NCBI RefSeq assembly: GCF_000423225.1 | Contig: NZ_KE383991.1 | Span: 940,217-1,004,216 of the forward strand | Reading direction: 5' to 3' | Source: Kaistia adipata DSM 17808 | GTDB lineage: Bacteria; Pseudomonadota; Alphaproteobacteria; Rhizobiales; Kaistiaceae | DNA length: 64,000 nucleotides | Part shown: one piece after another, positions 54,502-64,000 of the stretch | How the letters are laid out: every line of letters starts with the position of its first letter | Numbering within the stretch: the stretch's first letter is position 1 | Notes under the pieces: model-generated | The model's input: only the letters and a program-made list of their open reading frames with translations | Told to the model about the DNA's origin: nothing | Database searches by the model: none | Position numbers and translations under genes: made by a program

Positions 54502-54650
54502 GGGCAGCCTCCGGGAAACGAAATACTTGTCTCTAGTATGGTTGTGGCCGATGCGGCGGACAAGGTGTCGACGGGTCGCGCACCCACGGACTTGACCCTT
54601 CCCCCCGGATCAGCGCACCAATGCCGCCCGACCGAATGCCGGAGCGCCCC

Positions 54651-55475
54651 ATGCTGTTCGTCCTCCCCTTCCCGGCCATCGATCCGACCCTGATCGAGAT
54701 CGGGCCGTTCGCGATCCGCTGGTACGCGCTCGCCTATATCGTCGGCATCCTGATTGGCTGGTGGTACGCCAAGCGCCTGATTTCCAATCCCGCGCTCTGG
54801 GGCCCAGCCGGCGCGCCGATGAAGCCCATCGACATCGACGATTTCGTCGTCTGGGCGACGCTCGGCATCATCGTCGGCGGAAGGCTGGGCTACGTCCTGT
54901 TCTATGATTTCGGCGTGTTCCTCGCCGAGCCCTGGCAGATCCTGCAGGTTTGGAATGGCGGCATGTCGTTCCATGGCGGCTTCCTCGGCACGGTCATCGC
55001 GATGATCCTGTTCGCCCGCTCGCGCAAGATCCCGACCTGGTCGCTGATCGACGTCGTGGCGCCGTCCGTCACCTTCGGCCTGCTCTTCGGGCGCATCGCC
55101 AATTTCATCAATGGCGAGCTCTGGGGCCGGCCGACCGATGTCGCCTGGGCCATCATCTTCCCGCATGCCGACGGCCAGCCGCGCCATCCGAGCCAGCTCT
55201 ACGAGGCCCTGCTGGAGGGGCTGGTTCTGTTCCTGGTGCTGCGCTTCTTCACCCACAAGCAGCTGCGCCTGCGTCAGCCGGGCTTCATCTCGGCGATCTT
55301 CGCCATCGGCTACGGCCTGGCGCGAATCTTCTCCGAGTTCTTCCGCGAGCCCGACATCCAGATCGGCTATTTCTCCGGCGGCCTGACCATGGGCATGCTG
55401 CTGTCGCTGCCGCTGGTGCTCGCCGGCATCATCCTGCTCGTCGTCGCCACGAGGCGGCCGGTTCCGGCCGCATGA
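54651..55475 (+). CDS. lgt: Prolipoprotein diacylglyceryl transferase
   Basis: Transfers diacylglycerol from phosphatidylglycerol to the lipobox Cys of prolipoproteins. The 274-residue membrane enzyme has the family signature GRIANFINGELWGRPT, with the conserved HPSQLYEALLEG segment, and about seven helices. The ATG at 54651 follows GGAG at 7 nt; an upstream ATG at 54621 is less likely. Its stop overlaps the next start (ATGA). Confidence 0.93.
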   Translation: MLFVLPFPAIDPTLIEIGPFAIRWYALAYIVGILIGWWYAKRLISNPALWGPAGAPMKPIDIDDFVVWATLGIIVGGRLGYVLFYDFGVFLAEPWQILQVWNGGMSFHGGFLGTVIAMILFARSRKIPTWSLIDVVAPSVTFGLLFGRIANFINGELWGRPTDVAWAIIFPHADGQPRHPSQLYEALLEGLVLFLVLRFFTHKQLRLRQPGFISAIFAIGYGLARIFSEFFREPDIQIGYFSGGLTMGMLLSLPLVLAGIILLVVATRRPVPAA

Positions 55476-56530
55476 CGCCGCTCGGCGAAAAGCTGATCCG
55501 GCAGATCGAGGCCTTCGGCCCGATCACCGTCGCCGACTACATGGCCGCCTGCCTCGGCGACCCCGAGCACGGCTATTACATGACGCGCGAACCCTTTGGC
55601 GCCGCCGGGGATTTCATCACCGCGCCCGAGATCAGCCAGATGTTCGGCGAGCTGATCGGGCTCTGGGCCGTCGAATGCTGGCAGCGCATGGGCAGCCCCG
55701 CTCGCTTCGCGCTGGTCGAGATCGGTCCGGGGCGCGGCACACTGATGGCGGACGCGCTGCGGGCGGCGCGGATCGCTCCCGGCTTCGTCGAGGCGGCCGG
55801 GATCACGCTGATCGAAACCAGCCAGCGCCTGCGCGCGATCCAGCGCGCGACGCTGGCGAAGCATGACGTGACCTGGCTCGACCGCGTCGACGACCTTCCC
55901 GAAATACCCGCCATCGTCATCGCCAACGAATTCTTCGACGCGTTGCCCCTCCGTCAGTTCCAGCGCACCGGCGACGGCTGGGCGGAGCGCATGGTCGGCG
56001 TCGAGAACGGAACCCTTGCCTTCGGCCTCCGCCCCGGTGCGATCATCGAAGGCATTGCCGCCAACGCGCCCGCGGGCGCGATCGTCGAAGTCGCCGCGAT
56101 TTCCGCCGCCATCATGGCGACCCTCGCGACGCATCTGCAGCACTTCGGCGGCGCGATGCTGGCGATCGACTACGGGCACGCCGAGAGCGGCCATGGCGAC
56201 ACGCTGCAGGCGATGCGCCAGCACGGCTTCGACGATCCGCTCGCCCATCCCGGCGAGGCCGATCTCACCGTGCATGTCGATTTCGCGGCCCTCGCTGCGA
56301 CCGCGCGGGCACAGGGCGCGCGCGCCAGCCGCGTCTGGACGCAGGGCGATTTCCTGCTGGCGCTCGGGCTACTGGAACGCGCCGGCCGCCTCGGCGCCGG
56401 CAAGGATGCGGCCACGCAGGACGCGATCCGCGCCGCCGTCGAGAGGCTGGCCGGACCGAACGCCATGGGAACCCTGTTCAAGGTTCTCTGCGTCACCGGC
56501 GGCGACCTCGTCGTTCCCCCCTTCGGATGA
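55472..56530 (+). CDS. MidA/NDUFAF7-type SAM-dependent methyltransferase
   Basis: A 352-residue class I methyltransferase with SAM motif LVEIGPGRGTLMADAL, an FDALPLRQF segment and the family opening FGPITVADYMAACLGDPEHG. The mitochondrial homologue methylates an Arg of a complex I subunit; a bacterial target is plausible but unshown. The start overlaps lgt by 4 bp, and pgeF follows by 16 bp: an operon. Confidence 0.87.
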   Translation: MTPLGEKLIRQIEAFGPITVADYMAACLGDPEHGYYMTREPFGAAGDFITAPEISQMFGELIGLWAVECWQRMGSPARFALVEIGPGRGTLMADALRAARIAPGFVEAAGITLIETSQRLRAIQRATLAKHDVTWLDRVDDLPEIPAIVIANEFFDALPLRQFQRTGDGWAERMVGVENGTLAFGLRPGAIIEGIAANAPAGAIVEVAAISAAIMATLATHLQHFGGAMLAIDYGHAESGHGDTLQAMRQHGFDDPLAHPGEADLTVHVDFAALAATARAQGARASRVWTQGDFLLALGLLERAGRLGAGKDAATQDAIRAAVERLAGPNAMGTLFKVLCVTGGDLVVPPFG

Positions 56531-56546
56531 ATCCACGGAGAACTCC

Positions 56547-57317
56547 ATGAAGATCACGGCTGAAGCGCTCTCCGCCCTCCCCGGCATCCGGCATGGCTTC
56601 TTCACCCGCCAGGGCGGCGTCTCGAACGGCATCTATGCGAGCCTCAATTGCGGTGTCGGCTCGGCCGACGAGCGCAGCCATGTGAGCGAGAACCGCGCGC
56701 GCGTCACCGCCGAGCTCGGTGTCGCGGCGGACCAGCTCGCGACGCCCTATCAGGTCCATAGCCCCGACGTCGCCATCGTCGACGCGGTCTGGCCGACCGG
56801 CGAAGGCCCCAAGGCCGACGCCGTCGTGACCCGCCGGAAAGGCATCGCCATCGGTGTCGGCACGGCCGATTGCGGCCCGGTGCTGTTCGCCGACGGCGAA
56901 GCCGGCGTCATCGGCGCCGCGCATGCCGGCTGGAAGGGCGCGTTCACGGGCGTGCTGGAGGCGACGATCACCGCCATGGAAAGCCTCGGCGCGTCGCGCG
57001 GCCGCATCGTCGCCGTGCTCGGGCCGACCATCTCGAAATCGGCCTATGAGGTCGGGCCGGAGTTTCGCGCCCGCTTCCTCGACGCGGCCGAGGTCAATGC
57101 ACGCTATTTCACCCTGTCGACGCGCGCCGACCACCACCATTTCGACCTGCCGGCCTATATCGGCAGCCGCCTTCGCTCCGCCGGGCTCGGCCATGTCGGC
57201 GACCTGGCACTCTGCACCTATGCCGACCCCGAGCGCTTCTTCTCCTATCGGCGGACGACCCATGCCGGCGAGCCCGACTATGGCCGGCTGCTGCATGCCA
57301 TCAGCCTGACCGGATGA
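56547..57317 (+). CDS. pgeF: Peptidoglycan editing factor PgeF
   Basis: A 256-residue YfiH/DUF152 protein, formerly called polyphenol oxidase. It removes wrongly placed amino acids (L-Ser) from stem peptides in peptidoglycan precursors. The zinc ligands can be seen in QVHSPDV, TADCGPVLF and AAHAGWKG. GGAG lies 8 nt before the ATG. It is the third gene of the lgt operon. Confidence 0.9.
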   Translation: MKITAEALSALPGIRHGFFTRQGGVSNGIYASLNCGVGSADERSHVSENRARVTAELGVAADQLATPYQVHSPDVAIVDAVWPTGEGPKADAVVTRRKGIAIGVGTADCGPVLFADGEAGVIGAAHAGWKGAFTGVLEATITAMESLGASRGRIVAVLGPTISKSAYEVGPEFRARFLDAAEVNARYFTLSTRADHHHFDLPAYIGSRLRSAGLGHVGDLALCTYADPERFFSYRRTTHAGEPDYGRLLHAISLTG

Positions 57318-57430
57318 GCGAGCCGACCACGATCCCCCGTGTCGAAAAGCGGTTCTGGACCGCGGCCGGAATTGACGATAGACAGAAATTTGGGGGTCCT
57401 GACGACCGCGCCGAAAGGACGACGATCGCC

Positions 57431-57946
57431 ATGATGGTGAAAGGAAATCGGTATCTGGCCTGCGCCGCCATCCTGGCGGCGACGCTCGTTCTGGCGGCCT
57501 GCAACAACACGCTGAGCACGAGCCAGCCCGCCGCTCCGGCACCGACCGACACGACCCAGCCAACCCTGCCCGCCGTGCCCTTCGCAACGGCGAAATTCTC
57601 CTTCGCACCCGTCACGGGTGCGCCGGCCCACATCCTGTCGAACCTGTCGAACCAGCTTGCCAAGGAAGCGGTGGCGCAAAACGTCGCGCTTGTCCCGTCT
57701 GGCGACACCCAGGCGAACTACGTCATCAAGGGATACCTGTCGGCCGTCGGCGACTCGTCGGGCACCATCCTCGTCTATGTCTGGGACGTGTTCGACGCCA
57801 GCGGACGTCGCGTCCATCGCATTTCCGGCCAGGAGACCTCGGCCAATGGCTCGCAGGATCCGTGGCTCGGCATAGACAATTCGTCGATCTCCAATGTCGC
57901 GCGGCGCACCGTTTCCGCCCTCGTCGCCTGGGGAACCGGAGCCTGA
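57431..57946 (+). CDS. Predicted lipoprotein, unknown function
   Basis: A 171-residue precursor. Its signal peptide ends in a good lipobox (LVLAAC, Cys at about residue 24), so it should be an outer-membrane or inner-membrane lipoprotein, processed by Lgt, which is encoded 2.8 kb upstream. The mature part begins with a Ser/Thr/Pro linker, then a compact domain (ANYVIKGYLSAVGDSSGTIL, then VWDVFDASGRRVHRISG) of the GNA1162/LpoB-like type. The ATG at 57431 is used because the signal peptide starts there. Confidence 0.75.
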   Translation: MMVKGNRYLACAAILAATLVLAACNNTLSTSQPAAPAPTDTTQPTLPAVPFATAKFSFAPVTGAPAHILSNLSNQLAKEAVAQNVALVPSGDTQANYVIKGYLSAVGDSSGTILVYVWDVFDASGRRVHRISGQETSANGSQDPWLGIDNSSISNVARRTVSALVAWGTGA

Positions 57947-58096
57947 GCGAGCCCGGCTCGGCGGACAAGGCTTGCCGGCCATGCGCGAATCGCGTTTGCA
58001 GTGCGGCGGCGCAGTTGGTACAACGCCGCCGCCTGAACAAGCGGCTCTTCGCGGGGCCGAACCTCCCTGTATTTCATCACGTCGGGACACGAGACC

Positions 58097-59029
<933 letters not shown>

Positions 59030-59052
59030 GCAGACCCAAATCCGAAAATGAC

Positions 59053-59090
59053 AAGGCCCGGATGCCGATCGGCATCCGGGCCTTTTTTTT
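59053..59090 (+). terminator. Terminator of prs
   Basis: A perfect 32-bp palindrome (arms AAGGCCCGGATGCC and its complement around GATC) is followed by eight T. It may also slow minus-strand transcription from exbBD. Confidence 0.92.
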
Positions 59091-59112
59091 GTTTCACGAA
59101 TGGGCGAACTGA

Positions 59113-59532
59113 CTAGCGGCCACCGTCCAGGCCGACGAGCGCGACCTTGGAATAGCCGGCCTCGCGGAGCCTGTTCATGACCTCCATGACGTCGCCATAG
59201 GGCACCTTGCGATCGGCGCGGAGATAGAGGCGCTCCTCGCGATTGCCTCCCGTCGCCGCGTCCAGCGCGCTGCCCAGCCCCTCGGCCGAAACGGGATCAT
59301 TGCCGAGCACCAGCGACAGATCGGCCTTCAACGACAGGAACAACGGCTTGTCGGCGCGCGGCGCCGCCTTGGCGTTGGAACGGGGCAGGTCGACCGGCGC
59401 ATCGACGGTCGCCAGCGGCGCCGCCACCATGAAGACGATCAGCAGCACCAGGATCACGTCGATGAACGGCGTGACGTTGATCTCGCTGTTCTCGACGAGA
59501 TCCTCGTCGTGATGGGTAAGCTTGGTGGCCAT
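59113..59532 (-). CDS. exbD: Biopolymer transport protein ExbD
   Basis: A 139-residue inner-membrane protein with one N-terminal helix carrying the proton-coupling Asp ([18 protein letters not shown]) and a periplasmic domain that contacts TonB. The start follows exbB by 6 bp. The operon here ends without tonB, so TonB must be encoded elsewhere. Confidence 0.92.
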   Translation of the reverse strand: MATKLTHHDEDLVENSEINVTPFIDVILVLLIVFMVAAPLATVDAPVDLPRSNAKAAPRADKPLFLSLKADLSLVLGNDPVSAEGLGSALDAATGGNREERLYLRADRKVPYGDVMEVMNRLREAGYSKVALVGLDGGR

Positions 59533-59538
59533 GGCGCC

Positions 59539-60426
59539 CTACTCCGCCGCGACGAGGCGGGACGCGCCGCGCGCCTGCGCCCGGTCGAGATCGCGCGAAA
59601 CGAGGCGCATGGTCTCGGCCGCCGCATCGGCGATCACCGCCTTGTTGCCGGCGATGACGCGGACGAAGACGTTGTAGAACAGCACAGCCGGAATGGCGGC
59701 GACTAGGCCGAGCGCGGTCGCGAACAGCGCCTCGGCGATGCCCGGCGCCACGACGGCGAGGTTGGTCGTGTTCGCCTGGCTGATGCCGATGAACGAGTTC
59801 ATGATGCCCCAGACGGTGCCGAACAGGCCAATGAAGGGCGAGAGCGAGCCGACGGTGGCCAGGATGGCGGTGCCCCGCACCATCTCGCGACCCGACGCGG
59901 ATTCGATCCGCTCGAAGCGCGAGGCGACGCGCTCCTTGATGCCGTCCGCCGACAGGCCGGCCGAGATGGCCACCTCGTCGGCCGCCGCCTGCACCAGCCG
60001 CGCCGCCGCGTTCTTGCGCCGCGCCACCTGCGTCTCGGCCTCGGCCAGCGTGCGGGCATGAGCGATCCGCTCGGCGAGCGAGCGCGTGCGGTGGCGGATA
60101 CCGAAGAGCTCCAGCGACTTCGACAGGAAGATCGCCCAGGTGAGGATCGAGGCGACCGCCAGGATGATCATCACGGCCTTCACGACGATGTCGGCCTGCG
60201 CGTACATGCCCATCGGCGAGAGATCATGCGGCAAGGTGCTGCGATCCACGCCGCTTCCCTGAGGCGATACCTGGGCGATCTCGTCGATCGGCAACGCCCG
60301 CTCGATGGCCGGCCCGCCCGGCGTCGACGCCTCCGACTGGGCCAGAGCCGCGACGGACCCCAAAGGCAGTGCGAGCCCGACGATCGCGACGAGAAGCATC
60401 GCACCGCGGTTGAGGTTTGCAAGCAT
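59539..60426 (-). CDS. exbB: TonB-system energizer ExbB
   Basis: A 295-residue three-helix protein of the MotA/TolQ/ExbB family with an N-terminal signal-like segment, a helix at about 85-105 and a C-terminal pair ([30 protein letters not shown]). The long N-terminal periplasmic extension ([17 protein letters not shown]) is typical of the alphaproteobacterial type. It powers outer-membrane uptake with ExbD and a TonB. Confidence 0.92.
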   Translation of the reverse strand: MLANLNRGAMLLVAIVGLALPLGSVAALAQSEASTPGGPAIERALPIDEIAQVSPQGSGVDRSTLPHDLSPMGMYAQADIVVKAVMIILAVASILTWAIFLSKSLELFGIRHRTRSLAERIAHARTLAEAETQVARRKNAAARLVQAAADEVAISAGLSADGIKERVASRFERIESASGREMVRGTAILATVGSLSPFIGLFGTVWGIMNSFIGISQANTTNLAVVAPGIAEALFATALGLVAAIPAVLFYNVFVRVIAGNKAVIADAAAETMRLVSRDLDRAQARGASRLVAAE

Positions 60427-60581
60427 GACAGACGTACCCGTCTAAAAGATGAGTTTCACACTCCGAATAACGCACCACCCCCGTCGACGCAACCCGCCCT
60501 CCCCGACGTGACCTTGAAGCGGCGCCGCGCTTCCCCATCTCCGAGACGCGCGACAACGGTGCCACGGAAGCAGCCGGCGCC

Positions 60582-60610
60582 TTGTTCCCACGGCACGCCT
60601 CGTCTATAAG
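60582..60610 (+). promoter_or_regulatory. rplY: Predicted sigma-70-type promoter of rplY
   Basis: TTGTTC (60582-60587), a 17-bp spacer and TATAAG (60605-60610). Transcription would start near 60617. Confidence 0.55.
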
Positions 60611-60616
60611 GACGCC

Positions 60617-60654
60617 GGCCGCGCCGACACCCCTGGAGGCACCGCGGCCTTTTT
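60617..60654 (+). promoter_or_regulatory. Terminator-like hairpin at the start of the rplY leader
   Basis: Arms GGCCGCG (60617-60623) and CGCGGCC (60643-60649) are followed by TTTTT (60650-60654). If transcription begins near 60617, the first RNA made would be this hairpin, ahead of the ribosome site (AAGGAG, about 60668). Confidence 0.5.
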
Positions 60655-60679
60655 CTGTTCCACACCAAGGAGAACACCG

Positions 60680-61306
60680 ATGAGCAACACCTACGAGCTC
60701 ACGGCTTCCGTCCGCAACCGCGTGGGCAAGGGGGCCGCCCGGGCGTCGCGTCGCGAAGGCAAGATTCCCGCCGTCATTTACGGCAACAAGCAGCCCCCGC
60801 TGGCCATCGAGCTGGACCACAAGACCATCTTCATGAAGCTCCATGGCGGCGGCTTCCTGACCACGGTCGCCACGATCGACGTCAACGGCGAGAAGATCAA
60901 CGTGATCCCGCGCGACTACGCGCTCGATCCGGTCACCGATCAGCCGATCCACGTCGACTTCCTGCGCGTCACCGCCGGCGCGACCCTGCACGTCCAGATC
61001 CCCGTGCAGTTCATCAACGAAGAGAAGTCGCCCGGCCTCAAGCGCGGTGGCGTGCTGAACGTCGTCCGTCATGACATCGAAGCCACGGTTCCGGCCGATG
61101 CGATCCCCGATCACATCGTCGTCGACCTGACCGGCCTCGAGATCAACGACTCCGTCCACATCTCGGCCGTCAAGCTCCCGGCTGGCGTCAAGCCGGTCAT
61201 CGCCGAGCGCGACTTCACGATCGCCACGATCGCCGCTCCGGCTGGCCTGAAGAGCGAAGAAGGCGAAGCTGCGGCCGCTGAGGCTGCTCCCGCCGCCAAG
61301 GCGTAA
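60680..61306 (+). CDS. rplY: 50S ribosomal protein L25 / general stress protein Ctc
   Basis: A 208-residue CTC-type L25 that binds 5S rRNA, with an N-terminal L25 domain (RKGAAR-type start, [20 protein letters not shown]) and the TL5 C-terminal domain from about residue 100, ending in an Ala/Glu-rich tail. AAGGAG lies 7 nt before the ATG. With pth and ychF it forms the widespread rplY-pth-ychF cluster. Confidence 0.95.
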   Translation: MSNTYELTASVRNRVGKGAARASRREGKIPAVIYGNKQPPLAIELDHKTIFMKLHGGGFLTTVATIDVNGEKINVIPRDYALDPVTDQPIHVDFLRVTAGATLHVQIPVQFINEEKSPGLKRGGVLNVVRHDIEATVPADAIPDHIVVDLTGLEINDSVHISAVKLPAGVKPVIAERDFTIATIAAPAGLKSEEGEAAAAEAAPAAKA

Positions 61307-61345
61307 GCTTCGGTCCCTTCTCCGGTTCAGCGTGGGGGAAGCACG

Positions 61346-62083
61346 ATGCTCCTCATCGTCGGTCTCGGTAACCCGGGCAGCCAGTACGCGCTCAACCGGC
61401 ACAATATCGGCTTCATGGCGGCGGATGCGATCCACCGCCGCCATGGCTTCAGCCCTTGGCGCTCCAAGTTCCAGGCGCTGGTCTCCGAGGGCACGCTCGC
61501 GGGGCGCAAGACGCTCCTGATGAAGCCCCAGACCTACATGAACGAAAGCGGCCGCGCCGTCAGTGAGGCCGCCCGCTTCCACAAGATCCCGAATGCCGAC
61601 ATCGTCGTCATGCACGACGAGCTCGATCTGCCGGCCGCGAAGATCCGGATGAAGACCGGCGGCGGCCATGGCGGCCACAACGGCCTGCGCTCGATCAGCG
61701 CCCATGTCGGCGAGGATTACCGGCGGCTGCGCCTCGGCATCGGCCATCCGGGCTCCAAGGAGCTCGTGCACGGCTATGTCCTGCATGACTTCGCCAAGGT
61801 CGACGGCGAGTGGATCAACCCGCTGCTCGACGCCATCGCCGACAACGCGGCGCTGCTCGCCGACGGCAAGGACAGTACCTTCGGCAACCGGCTGCACCGC
61901 AGCCTGGAGCCTGAGAAGCCGGCGAAGCCCGCCAAGGCCAAGGCGGAAGCCAGCGCCAATGCGCAGGCCAAGCCATCCGCGGGTGACCGCGCGGTCGCCG
62001 CATCGATTTCACCAGCTTCGCCGCCGGCCGGCGGGCCGTTCGCGGCGGGGCTGAAGCGCCTCTTCGGCGTCAAGGACGAGTAA
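61346..62083 (+). CDS. pth: Peptidyl-tRNA hydrolase
   Basis: Recycles peptidyl-tRNA released from ribosomes. The 245-residue enzyme has catalytic His19 (NRHNIGF), [11 protein letters not shown] and [21 protein letters not shown]. It is about 50 residues longer than E. coli Pth; the extra C-terminal part is Ala/Lys/Pro-rich and probably disordered, a common feature in Hyphomicrobiales. GGGGGAAG precedes the ATG. Confidence 0.95.
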   Translation: MLLIVGLGNPGSQYALNRHNIGFMAADAIHRRHGFSPWRSKFQALVSEGTLAGRKTLLMKPQTYMNESGRAVSEAARFHKIPNADIVVMHDELDLPAAKIRMKTGGGHGGHNGLRSISAHVGEDYRRLRLGIGHPGSKELVHGYVLHDFAKVDGEWINPLLDAIADNAALLADGKDSTFGNRLHRSLEPEKPAKPAKAKAEASANAQAKPSAGDRAVAASISPASPPAGGPFAAGLKRLFGVKDE

Positions 62084-62093
62084 GGAACACCCA

Positions 62094-63188
62094 ATGGGCT
62101 TCAAATGCGGGATCGTCGGCCTGCCGAATGTCGGCAAGTCGACCCTCTTCAACGCGCTGACCAAGACGGCGGCGGCGCAGGCGGCGAACTATCCGTTCTG
62201 CACGATCGAGCCGAACACCGGCGAGGTCGCGGTTCCGGATCCGCGCCTCGACAAGCTGGCCGAAGTCGGCAAGTCGCAGCAGATCGTGCCGACACGCCTC
62301 ACCTTCGTCGACATCGCCGGCCTCGTGCGCGGCGCCTCGAAGGGTGAAGGCCTCGGCAACCAGTTCCTCGCCAACATCCGCGAAGTCGACGCCATCGCCC
62401 ATGTGCTGCGCTGCTTCGAGGACGGCGACATCACCCATGTCGAAGGCCGCATCGACCCGGTCGCCGACGCCGAGACGGTGGAGACCGAGCTGATGCTCGC
62501 CGATCTCGACAGCCTCGAGCGCCGCGTCACACCGCTGCGCAAGCGCGCCGCCACCGACAAGGAGGCGAAAGCCCAGGTCGTCCTGATGGACGCCGTGCTG
62601 GAGCTGCTGCGCGAAGGCAAGCCGGCGCGCCTGCTCGACGTCTCGGCCGAGGATCGCCCCGCCTTCAACGCGCTGAACCTCCTGACCTCCAAGCCCGTCC
62701 TCTATGTCTGCAATGTCGAGGAAGCCGCCGCCGCCACCGGCAACGCCCAGTCCGCGCGCGTCGAGGAGATGGCGAAGGCACAGGGCGCCGGCTGCGTGAC
62801 GATTTCGGCCGCCATCGAGGCCGAGATCGCCCAGCTCGACTCGGCCGAGCAGGCCGAGTTCCTGGAGACGCTGGGTCTCGAGGAGCCGGGCCTCGACCGC
62901 CTGATCCGCGCCGGCTACGACCTCCTCGGCCTGATCACCTATTTCACGGTCGGCCCGAAGGAAGCCCGCGCCTGGACGATCACCAAGGGCACGAAAGCCC
63001 CGCAGGCCGCCGGCGTGATCCATTCGGATTTCGAGCGCGGCTTCATCCGCGCCCAGACGATCGCCTTCGACGACTACACCCGCCTCGGCGGCGAGGCCGG
63101 CGCCAAGGATGCCGGCCGAGCCCGCGACGAAGGTAAGGAATATGTCGTGGCGGACGGCGACGTCCTGCTGTTCCGCTTCAACACCTGA
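62094..63188 (+). CDS. ychF: Ribosome-binding ATPase YchF
   Basis: A 364-residue OBG-family P-loop protein with [14 protein letters not shown] at about 8-21, [20 protein letters not shown] and the C-terminal TGS domain ([14 protein letters not shown]-like). It prefers ATP over GTP and links translation to redox stress. The start follows pth by 10 bp with AAGGAA upstream. Confidence 0.95.
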   Translation: MGFKCGIVGLPNVGKSTLFNALTKTAAAQAANYPFCTIEPNTGEVAVPDPRLDKLAEVGKSQQIVPTRLTFVDIAGLVRGASKGEGLGNQFLANIREVDAIAHVLRCFEDGDITHVEGRIDPVADAETVETELMLADLDSLERRVTPLRKRAATDKEAKAQVVLMDAVLELLREGKPARLLDVSAEDRPAFNALNLLTSKPVLYVCNVEEAAAATGNAQSARVEEMAKAQGAGCVTISAAIEAEIAQLDSAEQAEFLETLGLEEPGLDRLIRAGYDLLGLITYFTVGPKEARAWTITKGTKAPQAAGVIHSDFERGFIRAQTIAFDDYTRLGGEAGAKDAGRARDEGKEYVVADGDVLLFRFNT

Positions 63189-63221
63189 GGCGAACGTTTC
63201 AAACAAAAAGGCCCGGCGAAC

Positions 63222-63245
63222 GCCTGTTCACCAGGCTTTTTTTGT
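63222..63245 (+). terminator. Terminator of the rplY-pth-ychF cluster
   Basis: Arms GCCTG (63222-63226) and CAGGC (63232-63236) with a 5-nt loop, followed by TTTTTTTG. Confidence 0.65.
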
Positions 63246-63268
63246 CAGGGATCGAAGGGCGAGGCGCC

Positions 63269-63991
63269 TTAGCCGGCCTTCGGCTTCTCGACCTCGCGCG
63301 CCAGAGCCTTGGTGATCTCGTCCTCGAGCGTGTCGGCGACCGGGGCGGGCTCGACGGGCGCGGCGGCGGCATCCTTGCCCGCCGCCTTCTTCTCGTCCGG
63401 CCGCTTGGTCTCTTCCGTTCTCCGGGCGTCGTCGGGTTTCTTGCTCTCGGCTCGCTTGGCTTCGGCCGCGGGTCGAGCTGTCGGCTTGACCTCCGGCGCG
63501 AATCCAGCGGCAGCGGTCGCCGGGTCGGCCGCCACGACCGGCTCCGCCAGACCGCCCCGACCGCCGGTGGACGGCGACTTTTCAGGGTGCGAGACAGGCG
63601 CGGGCGATGGCGCGCGCGCCGACGCGGCCGCCCCGCCCTCGCGACGGGCGCGGATCTCGGCGAGACGCGCCTCGAGCGAACTCGTCTCCGGAGACTTCGG
63701 CTCCACCGGCTTCGGTTCCACCGGCCCGGGCTCCGGCGCGAGCGGCTCCTGCCAGTCGAGATCGAACGACTGCGGCGGCATCGCGGACACGGGCTCCGGT
63801 TCGGCGAGCGCCAGCTCGAGCACATCGGCAAAGGACCGCGCCGGCTCCACCGGCTCGACCGGCGGGACGGCGGCGTGCGGCGCCGGAGCGTGCCGCTCAG
63901 CCGCCGGGGCGAGGCCATCCCGGATATCCATCAGGTTCTCGTTGACACGGAACAGCATGATGACGGCTTCGCAGAGCGTGCGCGCCATCAC
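63269..63991 (-). CDS. Ala/Pro/Glu-rich low-complexity protein, perhaps cut by the window edge
   Basis: At least 240 residues. After a short hydrophobic start (ARTLCEAVIMLFRVNENLMD) the chain is a low-complexity Pro/Ala/Glu linker (VEPKPVEPKSPETSS) with Lys-rich stretches and a charged helical end (LEDEITKALAREVEKPKAG). No domain is recognised. No ribosome site precedes the ATG at 63991 and the frame is open to the window end, so the true start may lie beyond it. It is convergent with ychF. Confidence 0.5.
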   Translation of the reverse strand: MMARTLCEAVIMLFRVNENLMDIRDGLAPAAERHAPAPHAAVPPVEPVEPARSFADVLELALAEPEPVSAMPPQSFDLDWQEPLAPEPGPVEPKPVEPKSPETSSLEARLAEIRARREGGAAASARAPSPAPVSHPEKSPSTGGRGGLAEPVVAADPATAAAGFAPEVKPTARPAAEAKRAESKKPDDARRTEETKRPDEKKAAGKDAAAAPVEPAPVADTLEDEITKALAREVEKPKAG

Positions 63992-64000
63992 GATGCCGGC

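Overview
This is a gene-dense, high-GC chromosomal window from an alphaproteobacterium, most likely of the order Hyphomicrobiales (Rhizobiales). The pointers are a MinCDE operon preceded by a full CtrA-type box (TTAA-N7-TTAA), a petP/petR-like MarR plus OmpR pair divergent from ilvE, the lgt / MidA-type methyltransferase / pgeF operon divergent from ubiK, DUF992 and DUF1194 exported proteins, an ECF42-type sigma factor with DGPF (YciI) partners, and a UvrB with a long N-terminal extension. The genus cannot be told from the window. I see no rRNA, tRNA, insertion sequence, prophage or CRISPR array.

Layout. 1-6.3 kb: msrP (periplasmic Met-sulfoxide reductase), an aspartate-type aminotransferase, a VOC protein, cardiolipin synthase, CorA and a DUF992 protein. 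6.4-12 kb: an EF-G-like GTPase, a MASE1-PAS-GGDEF cyclase and a 14-TM efflux pump. 12-16 kb: a DUF1194 exported protein and two MltB-type lytic transglycosylases around yaiI; yaiI is preceded by a structured leader with a strong Shine-Dalgarno, a 25-codon ORF and a terminator. 16-25 kb: a TIGR03862 flavoprotein, an HTH-only ModE, small stress and exported proteins, arfB, DUF72, RlpA, and an operon modA / stand-alone Mop / small molybdopterin-fold protein / modB / modC. 25-31 kb: GST, small membrane proteins, SDR, a methionine-rich exported protein, an AAA ATPase, an exported half-size phytochelatin synthase and MgtC, then a cluster of inverted repeats. 31-39 kb: uvrB, an Ldh-type dehydrogenase, the ECF42 cassette (two YciI, SRPBCC, sigma factor), slyX, more inverted repeats and a DUF4126 membrane protein. 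39-45 kb: minCDE, an LLM oxidoreductase, lepB and an MFS transporter with two operator-like palindromes. 45-49.7 kb: cold-shock protein, YbjN, proC, TetR, CsaA and a two-domain VOC protein. 49.7-58 kb: the petP/petR/EnvZ-like locus, ilvE, a GIY-YIG protein, ubiK, lgt, MidA, pgeF and a lipoprotein. 58-64 kb: prs, exbBD, rplY-pth-ychF and an Ala/Pro/Glu-rich protein running to the window edge.

Themes. Molybdenum: MsrP is a Mo enzyme, and ModE, ModABC, a Mop protein and a second molybdopterin-fold protein lie within 25 kb. The ModE here is only a DNA-binding domain and the only Mop domains are encoded elsewhere, so the usual ModE looks split. Envelope: Cls, two MltB, RlpA, PgeF, Lgt, LepB, Min and ExbBD. 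Regulation: several gene starts carry inverted repeats or hairpins that look like operators or leaders (modA, minC, petP, the MFS gene, the GIY-YIG gene, rplY, the csp gene, yaiI), and an ECF42-type promoter lies ahead of the DGPF genes. These sites were read by eye and not tested.
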